A stretch of 64,000 nucleotides of DNA from assembly GCF_033343995.1 (NCBI RefSeq), contig NZ_CP137573.1:7721001-7785000 (forward strand). Reading direction: 5' to 3'. The number at the start of each line of letters is the position of its first letter. Position 1 is the stretch's first letter. Shown here piece after piece: positions 33,184-42,552 of this stretch. The notes below the pieces were generated by a model. That model ran no database searches. It saw only the letters and a list, made by a program, of their open reading frames with translations, and was not told the DNA's origin. The stretch comes from Streptomyces sp. HUAS YS2 (GTDB lineage Bacteria > Actinomycetota > Actinomycetes > Streptomycetales > Streptomycetaceae). The translations under genes were made by a program, and so were the position numbers.

Positions 33184-33849
33184 TCACGCCCCCGGTGCTA
33201 CCAGCCCCAGCTCGTACGCCGTGATCACCAGCTGGACCCGGTCCCGCGCGTCGAGCTTCGTGAGGAGGCGCGACACATGCGATTTGGCGGTCGCGACCGT
33301 GATGAAGAGGTCCTCGGCGATCTCGGTGTTCGACAGGCCCCGGCCGACCAGCGTGAGCACCTCCCGCTCCCGCTCGGTGATGCCCGCGACCTGGCGCGGG
33401 GAGGGCGCGGCGCCGGTCGACGCGGGGCGTCCGGCGAAGTCGGCGATCAGGCGACGGGTGACGCCCGGTGCGAGCAGCGCGTCGCCGGCGGCGACCACGC
33501 GGACCGCCGCGAGGATGTCGTCCAGTGCCATGTCCTTGACGACGAAGCCGCTCGCGCCCGCCCGGAGCGCGCCGTGGACGTGGTCGTCCTCGTCGAAGGT
33601 CGTGAGGACGAGGACCCGGGTCGGCGTCGGGCCCGCCATGATCCGGCGGGTGGCCTCGATGCCGTCCATGCCGGGCATCCGGACGTCCATGACCACGACG
33701 TCGGGGCCGAGCTCGCCGACCAGCCGGACCGCCTCCACGCCGTCGCCGGCCTCACCGACGACCTCCAGGTCGGGCTGGTCGGCGATGAGGACCCGCAGCC
33801 CGGACCGTACGAGCGGCTGGTCGTCCACGAGCAGGACACGGACCGTCAT
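33184..33849 (-). CDS. NarL/LuxR-family response regulator
   Basis: 221-aa two-component response regulator. The receiver domain (about residues 1-120) has the phosphoacceptor Asp in VVVMDVRMPGMDG and the conserved Lys in FVVKDM. The C-terminal LuxR-type HTH reads ITEREREVLTLVGRGLSNTEI followed by VATAKSHVSRLLTKL. ATG 33849 overlaps the stop of the upstream histidine kinase gene (ATGA), the standard arrangement for a translationally coupled pair. Target genes are not evident; the membrane protein upstream of the kinase is a candidate. Confidence 0.94.
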   Translation of the reverse strand: MTVRVLLVDDQPLVRSGLRVLIADQPDLEVVGEAGDGVEAVRLVGELGPDVVVMDVRMPGMDGIEATRRIMAGPTPTRVLVLTTFDEDDHVHGALRAGASGFVVKDMALDDILAAVRVVAAGDALLAPGVTRRLIADFAGRPASTGAAPSPRQVAGITEREREVLTLVGRGLSNTEIAEDLFITVATAKSHVSRLLTKLDARDRVQLVITAYELGLVAPGA

Positions 33850-35108
33850 CGGCCCTCCCCGGCGACGTCGGTGGACGCGGGCAGCGGCAGGCGCGCGGCC
33901 ACTCGGAAACCGCCCTCGGGGCGCGTCCCGACGCTCAGCCGGCCGTGCAGCAGGGCGACGCGCTCCCGCATGCCGACGATGCCGAAGCCGTGCGCCGAGC
34001 CGGACTCGGGCGCACCGCGCCCGTCGTCGACGATCTCCACCGTCAGCTCCTCGTCCCCGTGATCGACCGTCACCCGGCAATGCCCGGCGCCCGCGTGGCG
34101 GACCACGTTGGTCAGCGCCTCCTGGACGATACGGTAGGCGGCCAGGTCGACGTCGGCCGGCAGCGGACGCCGCGTCCCGCTGCGGTGCACGTCGACCCGC
34201 AGACCCGCGTCCACGGTCGCCGCCACCAGCGCGTCGAGGTCCGCGAGGCCGGGGGAGGGCGCCAGCGACGCCTCGCCGTCCGCGTCCCCGCCCGGGGCGG
34301 CCTTGCGCAGGGCCACCAGCGTGCGCCGCAGGTTCGACAACGTCTCCCTGCTGGTCGCCTCGATCACCCGCAGCGCCTCGCGGGCCTCGGCCGGCTGCGT
34401 CTCGATGACCCTGCCGCCCACCCCGGCCTGGATGGCGACGATGCCGATGCTGTGCGCGACCATGTCGTGCAACTCCCGTGCGATCCGCAGCCGTTCGGCG
34501 GTGACGGCCTCGGAAACCTCCTGGGCGCGCAGCGCCGTCGCGTGTTCGCGGCGCTCGCGGACCAGGAGTCCGACCATGCAGGACGCGGCCATCGCCAGGA
34601 CCGTGATCACCGCGTTGACGGTCAGACTCTCGCCGTGCGCGAAGCCGCCGACGAGCAGGAGCTGTACGAGGAGCGAGGCGGTGACGGCGGCGATCGCGGT
34701 ACCACGCTTGCGCGTGGCCACGACGCAACCGAGCACGAGGTCCACGGCGAGGAACGACAGGAACTCACCCTGGTACGCCAGGGCCACGCTCGTGACGTTC
34801 GGGCGGGGAGGCAGCACCACCACGGCGGTGGCCCCGAGAAGCGTCAGTACCAGGGCCAGCAGCGGCGTCCGTCGCAGCACCCCGACGAGCAGGCTCGCGG
34901 CGAGCAACGAGGCGACCCCGTGGTACGTGGGCGAGGACCGCGGCGCGCCCCCCAGCAGCAGAAGCAGCAGGACGACATAGAGGACCCCGCCCGCCCAGGC
35001 CGCGGTCGCCGACCGTGTCAACGCCCGTGCGGCCCCTTCGGGATGCGTGCCGTGGGGCGGACGGGGAGGCGCGGGCCGCGTGGCGGTGGCGGTGGGTGTG
35101 GTGTCCAT
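33846..35108 (-). CDS. Two-component sensor histidine kinase (HisKA_3 type)
   Basis: 420-aa membrane kinase partner of the adjacent regulator. The N-terminus carries about four to five hydrophobic segments between residues 38 and 185. The dimerisation/phosphoacceptor helix RIARELHDMVAHSIGIVAIQAG holds the phosphorylated His. The ATPase domain shows AYRIVQEALTNVVRHAG (N box), DDGRG and GFGIVGMRERVALLHG (G boxes). The sensed signal is unknown; there is no large extracellular domain, so an intramembrane or envelope signal is likely. It overlaps the regulator gene by 4 bp. Confidence 0.93.
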   Translation of the reverse strand: MDTTPTATATRPAPPRPPHGTHPEGAARALTRSATAAWAGGVLYVVLLLLLLGGAPRSSPTYHGVASLLAASLLVGVLRRTPLLALVLTLLGATAVVVLPPRPNVTSVALAYQGEFLSFLAVDLVLGCVVATRKRGTAIAAVTASLLVQLLLVGGFAHGESLTVNAVITVLAMAASCMVGLLVRERREHATALRAQEVSEAVTAERLRIARELHDMVAHSIGIVAIQAGVGGRVIETQPAEAREALRVIEATSRETLSNLRRTLVALRKAAPGGDADGEASLAPSPGLADLDALVAATVDAGLRVDVHRSGTRRPLPADVDLAAYRIVQEALTNVVRHAGAGHCRVTVDHGDEELTVEIVDDGRGAPESGSAHGFGIVGMRERVALLHGRLSVGTRPEGGFRVAARLPLPASTDVAGEGR

Positions 35109-35231
35109 GCCGCGAGATTAGGCGGCCGTCCTCCGTGCGGCATCGGCCCGTGGGCTTACGCCCCCAGGCCAGTCCGCCCCTGTCGGCACCCGTCGCGAAC
35201 CGCGGCCAGGCGCCGCCACCAACCACCGTCG

Positions 35232-36362
35232 TCAACCGCCGTCGTTCGCGCCGCGCAGCGCCGCCCGCAGCGTCAGGGCCGCAACCGTCCCCGCCGCCAG
35301 CCCGCAGGTCAGCGCGGCCGGGATGCCGTTCCCGAGGGAGGCGGACACCCGTACGAGCCCGTACTGCATCCCCGTGTCGTCCAGCGCGATCCGCACCAAC
35401 TGCTGTGCCAGCAGCCCCAGTACGGTCGCGCCGACGGCGCCGAGCGCCATCGCCGGGACCGTGGCCCGGGTCAGCAGCCCGGGCAGAAGCCGCAGCGCCC
35501 ACCACACGACGGCGAGCAGCAGCACGTCGGCGGCGCGGTAGAGGAGCCACTCGCCGAGCGGGGCGCCGGCCGGGCCGGACCAGGCGCCCAGCAGCAGCCA
35601 CTGGCGCACGAGGTCGCCCGGCTCGGCCAGCAGCCCGCCGTCGGGGGAGAACGTCTGGATCGACGCCGCGACCGACTGGTACGAGAGCACCACCGACGAC
35701 GGCGCGATCACGGCGGTTCCCGCGCCGGCGGCCAGGCGCGCGGCGCGGGCGGGGACCGCCGTCCGTGGCAGCGGACCGGCGCCCTTCGCGCTGACCCACG
35801 CGACGAGCACCGTCACCGCCGCCGCGACCAGCGCGGTCGCCAGCAGGATCTGCCGCCCGGCCGAGATCGCGCTCGCCAGCTGCGGCAGGAAGCGGTAACT
35901 GCCGTGCCCCTGCGAGGCGATCAGCCACGGCGCCGAGACGGTGACCGCCAGGGTCCCGGCCACGGCGCCCCACGACCACAGCGCGAGCAGCGTCGCCGGC
36001 ATCCGGCCGGACACCGGAGGCAGCCGGCGGACCAGCAGCAGCGCCCCGGGCAGGAAGAACGCGAAGACCGCGCCGAAGCGGATCTGCATGCCGGTGGTGT
36101 AGAGCGAGCGGTAGCGGGTGGTGCCGGTCCCGGCCGAGTCCCCGACCCCACCCGTCGGTTCCGCGCCGAGCGGGAGCGCGGCCGGGGGATCGTACGACCA
36201 GGGCACGAGCCAGTGTTCGAGCTCGGCGGCGGTCCGTCCGCCGAGCACGTCGCTCGTACCCTGCAGACGGAGCGCCTGGACGCTCGCCCCCGCCCACCAC
36301 AGCAGCGCCGTGAGCAACAGCCCTCCGGCCAGTGCCGGTATCGCCGCGCGCCGGTACGTCAT
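35232..36362 (-). CDS. Polytopic membrane protein, unknown function
   Basis: 376-aa protein with about seven or eight hydrophobic segments. A probable extracellular loop follows the first helix (LVPWSYDPPAALPLGAEP region). I do not recognise a family. ATG 36362 is chosen; an in-frame GTG lies 12 bp upstream. It is 123 bp upstream of the histidine kinase gene in the same direction, so it may be part of, or regulated by, the two-component unit. Confidence 0.7.
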   Translation of the reverse strand: MTYRRAAIPALAGGLLLTALLWWAGASVQALRLQGTSDVLGGRTAAELEHWLVPWSYDPPAALPLGAEPTGGVGDSAGTGTTRYRSLYTTGMQIRFGAVFAFFLPGALLLVRRLPPVSGRMPATLLALWSWGAVAGTLAVTVSAPWLIASQGHGSYRFLPQLASAISAGRQILLATALVAAAVTVLVAWVSAKGAGPLPRTAVPARAARLAAGAGTAVIAPSSVVLSYQSVAASIQTFSPDGGLLAEPGDLVRQWLLLGAWSGPAGAPLGEWLLYRAADVLLLAVVWWALRLLPGLLTRATVPAMALGAVGATVLGLLAQQLVRIALDDTGMQYGLVRVSASLGNGIPAALTCGLAAGTVAALTLRAALRGANDGG

Positions 36363-36440
36363 GACGGCCCCCACCCTCGGTCGTGCACCCCGTGAATCCC
36401 CTGGTGGGGTGGAGAGTACGGGGCGACGATCACATACGGA

Positions 36441-36725
36441 TCACGGACCGGCCAGGAGGAAGATGATCTCGACCCGGCCGGGTGTCCGGCCCTTGGGTTC
36501 GTGGACGCGGTAGAGGAGCGTGATCCGGTCACCGGTGTCGGTGGCCGGTTCGCTGACGAAGCGGCGGAGTTCGGCGCCCTTCACCGGCTCGGCCGTCGAC
36601 GCGGCGTCGCGCGGATCCTCGGCGAGCCGGGCGAGCGCGTCGTGCACGGCGCGTCGGCCTCCGGGGGAGAGGTGCGCGAACTCCGGGTAGAGGCGCCGGG
36701 GCACCTGGACGATCCAGTGGGTCAC
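36441..36725 (-). CDS. RelE/ParE-like toxin of a probable toxin-antitoxin pair
   Basis: 94-aa basic protein resembling RelE-fold toxins. It starts WIVQVPRRLYPEFAHL and has a helix with ALARLAEDPRD, then strands containing ELRRFVSEPATDTGDRITLLY and VEIIFLLAGP. Such toxins cut mRNA or inhibit gyrase; which one cannot be told. GTG 36725 overlaps the stop of the upstream partner (GTGA), giving the tight coupling typical of toxin-antitoxin operons, with the antitoxin-like gene first. Confidence 0.65.
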   Translation of the reverse strand: MTHWIVQVPRRLYPEFAHLSPGGRRAVHDALARLAEDPRDAASTAEPVKGAELRRFVSEPATDTGDRITLLYRVHEPKGRTPGRVEIIFLLAGP

Positions 36726-37048
36726 GCGGCGGTGCCCTTGTCGACCTCGGCCCACAGGTCCTCGGCGCTCATCAGCTCGACGTCACCGGCGAGGGAGGCG
36801 CGGACGGCGGCCCGGACCTCGGGCCGGGTCCGCAGGGCGACGAGGTGACGGGCCTCGGAGATGACCGTGGAGTGTTCGGCGCCGAACCGCGCCGCGTCCA
36901 GCTTCGCGTTGAAGGCCACCAGTTCGGCCGCGTCGATGACTGCCAGGGCGGCGCGGAGCTCGGCGAGGGTCTGCGGACCCTCGTGCACCTCGATCCGGTA
37001 CGGCGAGGCGTACGCCGCGGCCTGGCTCCCGTGTGACAGTGCGCTCAT
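36722..37048 (-). CDS. DUF6247-like protein, probable antitoxin
   Basis: 108-aa mostly helical protein (LAELRAALAVIDAAELVAFNAKLDAARF and DVELMSAEDLWAEVDKG) of the kind often annotated DUF6247 next to RelE-like genes in Streptomyces. ATG 37048 has a strong GGAGG ribosome site. It is the first gene of the two-gene unit and overlaps the toxin gene by 4 bp. A role as antitoxin and autorepressor is inferred from position; no clear DNA-binding motif is visible. Confidence 0.6.
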   Translation of the reverse strand: MSALSHGSQAAAYASPYRIEVHEGPQTLAELRAALAVIDAAELVAFNAKLDAARFGAEHSTVISEARHLVALRTRPEVRAAVRASLAGDVELMSAEDLWAEVDKGTAA

Positions 37049-37181
37049 GGAAGGACCTCCTCCGTGCTCGTACACCCCTCACGGTACGCGCCGTTCGCCC
37101 CCGTACGGGAGGGGCCGGGCGCGGCGGAATTCGCAGAGTCCCGTACGCGCCGTGACACCCGTCAGCTTCCGTCAGCTTCCG

Positions 37182-38618
37182 TCAGCGCCAGAGCTTCCGC
37201 TCCGCCTCCCTCGGGGCGTGCACGAGCCGCGCCGCGGCATCGGGGCCGCTGCCGAACGTCATGACCGGTCGGGTCGGGTCCCAGGCCGACCAGCCGGGGT
37301 CGCCGGTGCGGGCGAAGCCGACCCAGGCGGCGTGCATCGCGTCCGCCAGGTCCCTCGGGGCGTCCGGGCCGGTCAGGGCCTGTACGGCGGAGGAGCCGAG
37401 GGTGTCGAAGACGAAGCCGAGTTCCAGGGCGTGGCACGCGCCGAGGCCGCGGACGTCGGTGGGCCAGGCGAACTCGTACAGATGCGTGCGGCCCGCGGGG
37501 CGGGCGTCCGCCAGCCGGTTCTGCGGGATGCGCAGCAGCAGGTCGGTCGCGAGGGCACCGAGGATCTCGCCGGGCGTCGCCCCCGGCCGGTTCGCGCGGT
37601 AGAGCCGGGCGGCGGCCCGGGGGACCCGCTTGCGCAGCATCGCCAGACGCAGCATCAGCGGACCGACGCGTTCGGTCAGGCCGCTCGGGACGAACCACAA
37701 GCGGTACTCCTCGGTGGTCGTCCCCATCAGGACATCGACGTCCGCTCCCGCACCGTCCGCCAGCGCCGCCATCGGGTCTCTCGGGAGCAGGTCGCCGTCG
37801 ACCACCGGGTGGAACCCCGCGCCGCCCGTGATCGGGTTGCCGCCGGCGAGGACCTGCCGCTGGGCCTCGACGGTCCGCGCGACGGGCACCGTCCGCAGCG
37901 CCTCGGCCGTCGCCGGTACGCCGATCCGCCCGGCGATCGCCCGGGTCGTCCGCCGGGCCTTGCCGGGTGGCACCGCCATCGGCGCGCCGCTCTGCACCAC
38001 CGCCCGCCGGAACAGACCGGCCGCCCGGGGCGCGGCGAGCAGCGCCGCGACGGAGATGCCGCCGGCCGACTCGCCGAACACGGTCACCTGGTCCGGATCG
38101 CCGCCGAACGCGGCGATGTTGTCGCGTACCCACTCCAGCGCGGCGACCTGGTCGAGCAGCCCCAGATTCGCGGGCGCGTCCGGCAGGACGGCGAAGCCCT
38201 CCACGCCCAGGCGGTAGTTGACCGAGACGAGGACGACGCCGTCGCGGGCGAAGGCCGTGCCGTCGTACACAGGGACCGAGTTGGAACCGTGGCAGAACGA
38301 GCCGCCGTGGATCCACACCATGACCGGCAGCCGACCGTCGCCCGGGGACGGCGTCCAGACGTTGAGGTTCAGGCAGTCCTCGCCCGGGACGTCCGGGTCG
38401 GGCAGCAGCGCGTCGAGCGGCGGCGCGTACGGGTGCTTCGGCGCCGTCGGGCCGAAGTCCGCGGCGTCCCGCACGCCCTGCCACGGCTCGGGCGGCTGCG
38501 GCGCGCGGAAGCGGCGCGGACCGAAGGGCGGGGCGGCGTACGGGATGCCGCGGAAGACGGTGGCGTGTTCCTCGCGGACGCCCCGGACCTTGCCGGACGC
38601 GGTGTCGACGACGGTCAT
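37182..38618 (-). CDS. Type-B carboxylesterase
   Basis: 478-aa carboxylesterase/para-nitrobenzyl esterase-type alpha/beta hydrolase. The oxyanion-hole motif is VMVWIHGGSFCHGS, the conserved disulphide-region motif is EDCLNLNVWTP, and the nucleophile elbow is VTVFGESAGGISVAAL with the catalytic Ser. Acidic and His partners are expected in the second half (CHALELGFVF near the His). No signal peptide is seen, so it is cytoplasmic. It would hydrolyse carboxylic esters of undetermined structure. It is divergent from a PucR-type regulator, which may control it. Confidence 0.92.
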   Translation of the reverse strand: MTVVDTASGKVRGVREEHATVFRGIPYAAPPFGPRRFRAPQPPEPWQGVRDAADFGPTAPKHPYAPPLDALLPDPDVPGEDCLNLNVWTPSPGDGRLPVMVWIHGGSFCHGSNSVPVYDGTAFARDGVVLVSVNYRLGVEGFAVLPDAPANLGLLDQVAALEWVRDNIAAFGGDPDQVTVFGESAGGISVAALLAAPRAAGLFRRAVVQSGAPMAVPPGKARRTTRAIAGRIGVPATAEALRTVPVARTVEAQRQVLAGGNPITGGAGFHPVVDGDLLPRDPMAALADGAGADVDVLMGTTTEEYRLWFVPSGLTERVGPLMLRLAMLRKRVPRAAARLYRANRPGATPGEILGALATDLLLRIPQNRLADARPAGRTHLYEFAWPTDVRGLGACHALELGFVFDTLGSSAVQALTGPDAPRDLADAMHAAWVGFARTGDPGWSAWDPTRPVMTFGSGPDAAARLVHAPREAERKLWR

Positions 38619-38867
38619 GCCCGGGTCTCCCGTGCTGTGCGCTCGGCGGGGAGCGGGGTGGCGGCGGTGCTGGGCTGCATGTGGCGGTCCTCGGTACAGG
38701 GGGCGGCGTACAGCATGAGGAGGTGCGCGTACGGGACGAGCGGGCGTTCAGTATCGGACACCGTCCCGGCCTACGGCCCTGTGCGGACGCCCAGCGTTCG
38801 GCCCCGCGGCCTGGGCACCGGCCCCCGGAACTTCCCAGAGGGCGGTGCAGACGCCTAACCTGCGGCC

Positions 38868-40046
38868 ATGAGCGAGGAGGATCAGGCCCTGCGCCGTGAG
38901 ATGGCCATGACGCTGCTCGGCGACCTCGACCGGCTCACCGACGATCTGGTCGCCGACATCCACGCGCACAGCCCGCTGTACTTCTCCGGACGCCCGGTGT
39001 CGCACACGGACCTCCGGGGCACCTGCCGCAGCAACGTGGAGCTGGCGCTGAAGGACCTCGGCGGGCTGCCGTCCAGCGACTGCCACATCGAGGCCGCGGC
39101 GGCCGAGACCGGACGGCTGCGTGCCGAGCAGGGCATGCCGCTGGCCACCGTCCTGAAGGCGTACCGCCGCGGCGGCCGGGTCATCTGGCAGGCGATGGCG
39201 GACCGGATGCGCGACCGCTCGCCGGCCGAGCAGCGCATGGTCGGGGACATGGCCGGCGCGGTGTGGGAGACCATCGACCGCTTCTCGACCGTGATGGCGG
39301 ACTCGTACCGGCTCACCACGCTGGAACTCCAGCACCGGGAGGACTCCCGCCGCGGCGCGCTGTTCGAGGCGCTGCTCGACGGCCGGGGAAGCGACCCGGC
39401 GGTGACGCTCGCCGCGGCCACCGCGCTCGGCGTACCGGCGCGCGAGCGGTACGCGGTGGTCGTCGTCGCCCAGGACCCCGCCTCGCCCGCCGACCCCGCG
39501 CCGGCGCTCGAAGCCGCCGGGCTGTGGTCGTTCTGGCGGCCGCGCGGGGAGCGGCTCGCCGGCCTCGTACGGCTCGGCCCGGCCGGCTCCGGGACGCTCG
39601 CCGCGACACTGCGCGACAGCCTCGGCCGCACGGCGGGGATCTCGCCGCCGTTCGACGAGCTGGCCCTCGCCGACCAGGGGCTGCGTCTGGCGGCGCGGGC
39701 GCTCGGCACACTCCCGCCGGGCGGTTCGGAAGTGGCCGAGCTCGACGAGCGGCTGGTGCACGCGGCGCTCGGCGCCGACCGGGAGATCGCGGAGCGTACC
39801 GTGCTGCGCTATCTCGACGGGGTGCTGCGCAGCGGCTCCGAGCGGCCGGTCCTGCTGGAGACGCTGGGCGTCTGGCTGGACACCGGCTGCTCGGCCGCCC
39901 GGACCGCGGAGCGGCTGTACTGCCACCGGAACACCGTGCTCAACCGCATCGGCCGGGTCGCCGAACTGACCGGCTGGTCGGCCGAGTCCGGCGAGGCCCG
40001 ACTGGGCTGGGCCCTGGCGCTGCGCGCGCTGGAGACGATGGGGTGA
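38868..40046 (+). CDS. PucR/CdaR-type helix-turn-helix regulator
   Basis: 392-aa transcription factor. The N-terminal helical sensing region contains FSGRPVSHTDLRGTCRSNVE and LKAYRRGGRVIWQAM. The middle is a GGDEF-like remnant domain. The C-terminal PucR HTH reads LLETLGVWLDTGCSAARTAERL and YCHRNTVLNRIGRVAELTG. Members activate catabolic or metabolite-responsive genes. It is divergent from the carboxylesterase gene with 249 bp between them, making that gene the obvious candidate target. ATG 38868 is assigned; its ribosome site is weak. Confidence 0.88.
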   Translation: MSEEDQALRREMAMTLLGDLDRLTDDLVADIHAHSPLYFSGRPVSHTDLRGTCRSNVELALKDLGGLPSSDCHIEAAAAETGRLRAEQGMPLATVLKAYRRGGRVIWQAMADRMRDRSPAEQRMVGDMAGAVWETIDRFSTVMADSYRLTTLELQHREDSRRGALFEALLDGRGSDPAVTLAAATALGVPARERYAVVVVAQDPASPADPAPALEAAGLWSFWRPRGERLAGLVRLGPAGSGTLAATLRDSLGRTAGISPPFDELALADQGLRLAARALGTLPPGGSEVAELDERLVHAALGADREIAERTVLRYLDGVLRSGSERPVLLETLGVWLDTGCSAARTAERLYCHRNTVLNRIGRVAELTGWSAESGEARLGWALALRALETMG

Positions 40047-40076
40047 GCGGCGGGCGTCCCGCCGTGCACCCCTGCC

Positions 40077-41024
40077 TCAGGGTGTGACTGCCGGGACCTG
40101 GAGGGCCTTGGCGTTGCGATCCCAGTCGGACCACAGGGCGGTGTCGGCGCAGTAGCCGCAGCCGGGGCCGAAGAACATCCGGCCGGCGGCCGTGTCGCCC
40201 ATCAGCCAGTGGCGCAGCCAGGCGGTGGTAGGGGCGCGGAAGTCTCCGCCGTCGCCGATCGAGGAGAGATGCCCGGCGCCGCGGACCTCCCCGTAGACGG
40301 CCGGGACATGGCCGGAGTCCTGGTACATGGCGCGCACCAGGGCCGGCCACACGGTGAGGTCGCGCTGCCCGGCCAGGTAGAAGACCGGTTCGTCCATGAG
40401 ATCCGGATCGGTCAGAGGCCCCGGCTGGATGGGGACGGCGGTGTCCACCCGCGGGTCGATCGCGGCGTTGATCGCGGCGGCGCCGCCCTGCGAGTGGCCG
40501 GCAGAGCCGATGTGGGCGAGGTCGACCTTACGGTGGTACGGACTCGAACTGTCCGCGTTGCGCTGCTCCAGCACGTCGATCCCCAGACGCATGCTGATCG
40601 CGTAGTTGGAGGTGGGAGTGTTCGCGGCGGCGACGATGAAGCCGTGGCTCGCCCAGTGCCGCAGCAGGGAGCCGTACACGCCCGGCAGCGCGCCGGTGCC
40701 GTTGCCCCAGATGATCACGGGGTGCACTTCGCCCGACCGCCCCAGGTCCTGGGGCCGGTAGAAGGTGTGCACGGCCTCGATCTCCACGCTCACCGCGTAC
40801 GGCCCGGGCGCGCCCCAGTCGGTGCCGACGACCGGGACGGTTCCCGACGACTCGACCGTTCCGATCGATGTCGCCGTCTCCTTCGGGAAGGCCGCCCCGG
40901 CGGCTCCATGCCCCGCGGACACCGTCAGCACGGCGGCGGCCAGCAGCCCGCCGAGCCCGCGCCGCGCTCGCCCCGACATGCGGGACCTGATTCCCGTCCT
41001 GCTTCCGGACCTGCTCCCTGGCAT
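40077..41024 (-). CDS. Secreted alpha/beta hydrolase (cutinase/PETase-like lipase family)
   Basis: 315-aa secreted hydrolase. Basic residues and a hydrophobic stretch (GLGGLLAAAVLTVSAGHGAAGA) form the signal peptide. The fold shows VIIWGNGTGALPGVYGSLL (oxyanion region) and GSAGHSQGGAAAINAA with the catalytic Ser. Catalytic Asp and His are expected near DLTVW and GAGHLSSIG. The GHSQGG elbow and layout resemble the chlorophyllase/cutinase-like Streptomyces lipase group. ATG 41024 was chosen for its AGGAG site 5 nt upstream and because the signal peptide then begins properly; an open frame continues further upstream. Confidence 0.85.
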   Translation of the reverse strand: MPGSRSGSRTGIRSRMSGRARRGLGGLLAAAVLTVSAGHGAAGAAFPKETATSIGTVESSGTVPVVGTDWGAPGPYAVSVEIEAVHTFYRPQDLGRSGEVHPVIIWGNGTGALPGVYGSLLRHWASHGFIVAAANTPTSNYAISMRLGIDVLEQRNADSSSPYHRKVDLAHIGSAGHSQGGAAAINAAIDPRVDTAVPIQPGPLTDPDLMDEPVFYLAGQRDLTVWPALVRAMYQDSGHVPAVYGEVRGAGHLSSIGDGGDFRAPTTAWLRHWLMGDTAAGRMFFGPGCGYCADTALWSDWDRNAKALQVPAVTP

Positions 41025-41187
41025 CTCAACTCCTCCACGGATCTCGCACGTTGCGCGTCCTCGCATCGTGACCAGAGCCATGGTCGGGTCACGATGAACG
41101 CCTGTCTGTCCCCAGGAGCCCAGATGTGCCCCGGGCTTCCTGGGCGTCTGCCCAAGCCGAGCTCCGGGGGCGGCCGCCCGCCGGCGG

Positions 41188-42444
41188 TCACTCTCCGCGG
41201 GCGCGGGCCGCGAAGGACGTGACGCGGCGGCGGCGCTCCTCGCGCGCCTGCGTGTTCCGGTCGAGTTCCTCCATCAGCCTGCGCCCCCGGTGGTCGGGGT
41301 CGAGCTCGTCGAGGACGCGGTCGATCTCGGCGAGCAGCGCGCCGTACAGCTGCCAGAGCTCGGGGGAGTGGCGGGCCTCCTCGCGCAGGAGCCCGGCGGC
41401 ACGGTTCCGGGCGGAGCGCGCCGACGACAGCTCGCCGCTGAGCCTGCCCTCCGCGGTCTCCGCTCCGGTGCTCGTGTGGGAGGTGACGAGGACGGCGAAG
41501 CTGACCAGGGTGTCCCCGAGGGCCCGCAGCGTCTCCTCCAGGGCGAGGCTCGTGTCGCGGCGGAACAGTTCGGTGCCGCCGCGCTGCTTGGCGAGGTCGG
41601 TCAGGGTCCGGGCGAGAACGCGGAGCACGACGGCCGAGATCTCCAGGGTGTCGAGCCCGGTCCGCAGCACGATGCGGTGCAGCAGCCCCTCCTTCACACG
41701 GGGGTTGAGCCGGAGGCTGTCCTCCGCCTGGCGCAGCGCCGCGTCGACGTCGGCGACGTCGTTGTCCAGACGCCGTGCCTCGTGCAGCCGCGCCGCGGCC
41801 CGCTCGGCCGGCGCGGGCGAGGGTACGGGGCCGTCTGTCGCGCCGGGCGGAGGAAACGCGTCCGGGGCGGCGAGTTCGTCGCCGATGTCGAGCAGCAGAC
41901 GGCGCATCTGCCGGGCCAGGTCCACGATCGAGTCGCCGGCGGTGTCCACCCAGACGGGCGGGACCAGCACGACGTTGAAGAGCAGCCCGACGACCGCGCC
42001 GATCAGCGTCTCCAGGACGCGGTCCCAGGCGGTGTCCGCGACCTGGGTGACGCCGAGGACCAGCATCGCGCTGATGGCCACCTCCGGGACGAACTCCTCC
42101 ACCCGGACGAACCGCCCCACGACCAGCGACGCCAGGATGACGAGGGCGAGGCTCCACCACGTCAGCCCGACGAGCACGCTGAACGCGATGGCGATCAGCA
42201 CGCCGACGACGACGGAGTTGACCCGCCGCAGGCTCGTCTTGAGCGTCGAGTACAGCGTCACCTGGACGACGAGGAGCGCGGTGAGCGGGGCGGTCAGCGG
42301 GGCGGGCTCGGAGCTGAGGCCGAGCGCGACGACGTACGAGATCGTCGCCGCGGCGGTGGAGCGCACGGTCTGGACCACCGCCGGGTCCCGCCGCCACCGC
42401 TCCCACAGACGTGCCGGCGCGAAGGGGGCGGAACGGTGCGGCAT
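41188..42444 (-). CDS. FUSC-family (aromatic acid exporter-like) membrane protein
   Basis: 418-aa protein of the fusaric acid resistance/aromatic exporter group. About six hydrophobic helices fill residues 25-175 (ATISYVVALGLSSEPAPLTA; VVVGVLIAIAFSVLVGLTWW; LIGAVVGLLFNVVLVPPVWV). A long, charged, coiled-coil-prone cytoplasmic domain (about residues 180-418) follows, with many Glu/Arg/Leu heptads. ATG 42444 has a perfect GGAGGAG ribosome site. Substrate unknown. It lies 108 bp after the small membrane-protein gene in the same direction. Confidence 0.83.
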   Translation of the reverse strand: MPHRSAPFAPARLWERWRRDPAVVQTVRSTAAATISYVVALGLSSEPAPLTAPLTALLVVQVTLYSTLKTSLRRVNSVVVGVLIAIAFSVLVGLTWWSLALVILASLVVGRFVRVEEFVPEVAISAMLVLGVTQVADTAWDRVLETLIGAVVGLLFNVVLVPPVWVDTAGDSIVDLARQMRRLLLDIGDELAAPDAFPPPGATDGPVPSPAPAERAAARLHEARRLDNDVADVDAALRQAEDSLRLNPRVKEGLLHRIVLRTGLDTLEISAVVLRVLARTLTDLAKQRGGTELFRRDTSLALEETLRALGDTLVSFAVLVTSHTSTGAETAEGRLSGELSSARSARNRAAGLLREEARHSPELWQLYGALLAEIDRVLDELDPDHRGRRLMEELDRNTQAREERRRRVTSFAARARGE

Positions 42445-42552
42445 GGACTCTCCTCCGATGGGCGGCGCACCCGCAGACGCCTTCCCGCCCCGCCCCCCGC
42501 AAACCGCGATGACCCGCGGTAACGGCCCGGAGGGACGCGTGACCCGCACCGG

